64,000 nucleotides of DNA from a virus: positions 1 to 64,000 of IMG/VR virus record IMGVR_UViG_3300046168_000082. One strand, given 5' to 3'. Positions 62,638 to 64,000 of this stretch are shown here, in pieces. The position numbers and the translations under genes were made by a program. The notes beneath the pieces are model-generated. The model did not search any database, was not told where the DNA came from, and saw nothing but the letters and a program-made list of their open reading frames with translations. Every line of letters begins with the position of its first letter. Position 1 is the first letter of the stretch.

Positions 62638-63509
62638 ATGTTGGGTTTGATCATGAGTTACTGTCTAGTTTTTATTTATGGTGTGATGATAGGTTAACTT
62701 ATTTTGCTGAAGCTTATCAGCCAATAGAAACTCATACTTTTGAATTTGTTGATTCAATTGATGTTCCAACAAATTACCACGCGTATTACAGCCCATACAG
62801 ACAATTCGTATGGTCATCTGATAAATTTTTAGTTGACGATCATGTTGAAATTGGAGGATCTCAAGTTGTTGATAAAAATGGGATATATATAGATTATAAC
62901 AATGGCAGAGTATTGGTTGATACAGCTACACATGGATCAAGTAAAACTTTAAATATTCAGGGGAACTTTGCATATAAAACAGTAAATTTATACATCACCG
63001 ATGAGACTGAAGAAAATGTTATTTTAAATAGTGATTTTATTATTAGCCCTTTAAATCAAACTTATATGCAAACAGCAGGAGGATTCAGTGATCAGATGTA
63101 TACTGTTCCTGCTATATTTTTAACATTATCAAGTTCAACAAATGAGCCGTTTGCTTTCGGCGGAATGGATTGCACAAAAGTAAATGTAAGATCTGTTGTG
63201 GTAGCTGATTCAAATTACACATTGGATGGTGTACTTTCTATTTTTAGAGACTCTGCACGAACAAGTTTTAAATTAATATCTTTTGAGGATTTTCCGTTTG
63301 GAGAATTTCATCATATTAAGTCCCATCCATATAAATATAACTCATTATCTAACTCTTCTTCAGCTCATTGTTTTGTTGATGAAGTGAGGGTTTCAAAGCT
63401 TACGGATCGTTCAAGAGAAAGAATTACAGGGTCAAAAGATTATAAGATTGGTTTTATTGATTTCCAAATATCAAAACCAAGAACTCCAAGAGAAATTTTT
63501 TCTAGATAA
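62634..63509 (+). CDS. virion structural protein, tail terminator/neck region (291 aa)
   Basis: Beta-rich (THTFEFVDSIDVPTNYHAYY, VEIGGSQVVDKNGIYIDYNN). GRVLVDTATHGSSKTLNIQG and a C-terminal RERITGSKDYKIGFIDFQIS. Position before the tube gene suggests the tail terminator or a neck whisker-like protein. No sequence family recognised. Confidence 0.5.
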   Translation: MNVGFDHELLSSFYLWCDDRLTYFAEAYQPIETHTFEFVDSIDVPTNYHAYYSPYRQFVWSSDKFLVDDHVEIGGSQVVDKNGIYIDYNNGRVLVDTATHGSSKTLNIQGNFAYKTVNLYITDETEENVILNSDFIISPLNQTYMQTAGGFSDQMYTVPAIFLTLSSSTNEPFAFGGMDCTKVNVRSVVVADSNYTLDGVLSIFRDSARTSFKLISFEDFPFGEFHHIKSHPYKYNSLSNSSSAHCFVDEVRVSKLTDRSRERITGSKDYKIGFIDFQISKPRTPREIFSR

Positions 63510-63572
63510 AATTTCACATTTATCCTTTTTTTCTGTAATACTAGATACTAACAATTTTACACAAAAAATATT

Positions 63573-64000
63573 ATGGCAACAGATAGAATTATTTACCAAA
63601 GTGAATCTTTGTTTGTCAGCGACATTAAAAAAAGTGGTGGAAACATTACTGACGCTGATATTTCAGAGGTTAATCGTGTTCAGGATATGAGTTATAACCT
63701 TGAGGTTTCTCGTACTGACATTAATGAGTTTGGTCAACTTGCAGCTCTTTCGAGAGAGGTAACTGAACCCCCCACAGTGTCTTTAGATTTTTCTTACTTA
63801 CTTACGGATGGCACTCAGGAAGAAAAATTGGGCTTTACTTTAAACAGTGCTGATTCATTACCTAAGAGTAGTGCAGACTCAATGACAAAAACTATCCTCG
63901 GAGGATCGACTGAAGAAAAAAATTATTACATATTAACCGTACCCGAAGGAGAAGATGTTCATGGCAATACTCCACTCAACGCCGCTGATCATGGAGTGAT
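63573..64000 (+). CDS. tail tube-like structural protein, 3'-truncated by window edge
   Basis: ATG 63573, open to the window end (at least 142 aa). VQDMSYNLEVSRTDINEFGQ followed by LSREVTEPPTVSLDFSYLLT and LGFTLNSADS is the pattern of a tail tube-like family (S-Y/F-x-L/V-x-x-R-x-D-V/I-N-x-x-G, E-P-P-x-V). It would form the tube lumen or sheath interior. Confidence 0.65.
   Translation, partial: MATDRIIYQSESLFVSDIKKSGGNITDADISEVNRVQDMSYNLEVSRTDINEFGQLAALSREVTEPPTVSLDFSYLLTDGTQEEKLGFTLNSADSLPKSSADSMTKTILGGSTEEKNYYILTVPEGEDVHGNTPLNAADHGV

Overview
This window is an internal piece of an AT-rich tailed-phage genome (Caudoviricetes), probably a large lytic one. The evidence is a headful-type large terminase, portal, protease-scaffold, major capsid and neck/tail genes in canonical order, rIIA- and rIIB-like genes, two phage tRNAs, two phage-encoded sigma-like factors, dense stop/start overlaps and dozens of tiny early genes. 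No integrase or repressor is visible. The host cannot be named; several lipobox signal peptides fit a diderm bacterium. Both window ends cut through genes (an HNH endonuclease on the left, a tail-tube-like protein on the right).

Layout. 1-4.9 kb (+): HNH endonucleases, an ECF-like sigma factor, a thioredoxin and tRNA-Thr(UGU). 4.9-5.6 kb (+): a sulfotransferase. 5.5-11.2 kb (-): an opposing operon with DUF2452, a QueF homologue lacking its catalytic Cys, a leucyl/arginyl-transferase-like GNAT protein, an S-adenosylmethionine-decarboxylase homologue, a PD-(D/E)XK nuclease, a lipoprotein, a RuvB-like ATPase and an exported protein. 11.3-17.7 kb (+): UV-damage endonuclease, SF2 helicase with C-terminal repeats, macro-domain protein and small exported proteins. 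17.7-28.6 kb (+): about 45 tiny phage genes plus tRNA-Cys(GCA). 28.7-32.4 kb (+): the rIIA/rIIB pair. 32.4-35.4 kb: AT-rich spacers, small genes and a roughly 400-nt structured non-coding RNA with its own promoter and terminator. 35.5-46.2 kb: gene cassettes on both strands, separated by nine copies of a roughly 73-bp palindromic repeat. 46.4-64 kb (+): late/structural module (PhoH, sigma-like factor, ERCC4 nuclease, terminase, portal, GDP-mannose dehydratase, protease-scaffold, decoration, major capsid, neck, tail).

Regulation. Many early transcription units start with TTGACA-N16-18-TAnnnT placed so that the predicted transcription start falls on the A of ATG, which implies leaderless mRNAs. 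Other units (rIIA, rIIB and several more) have ordinary leaders with AAGGAG-like sites. In the late module a GTGTA motif recurs 11-29 nt before the first gene of each unit.

Most noteworthy: the 73-bp repeat/promoter cassettes, the leaderless promoter geometry, the orphan structured RNA, the QueF/SpeD/ATE-like cluster that hints at nucleotide or polyamine chemistry, and a cluster of eight apparent single-base frameshifts between 36 and 45 kb, mostly at homopolymers.
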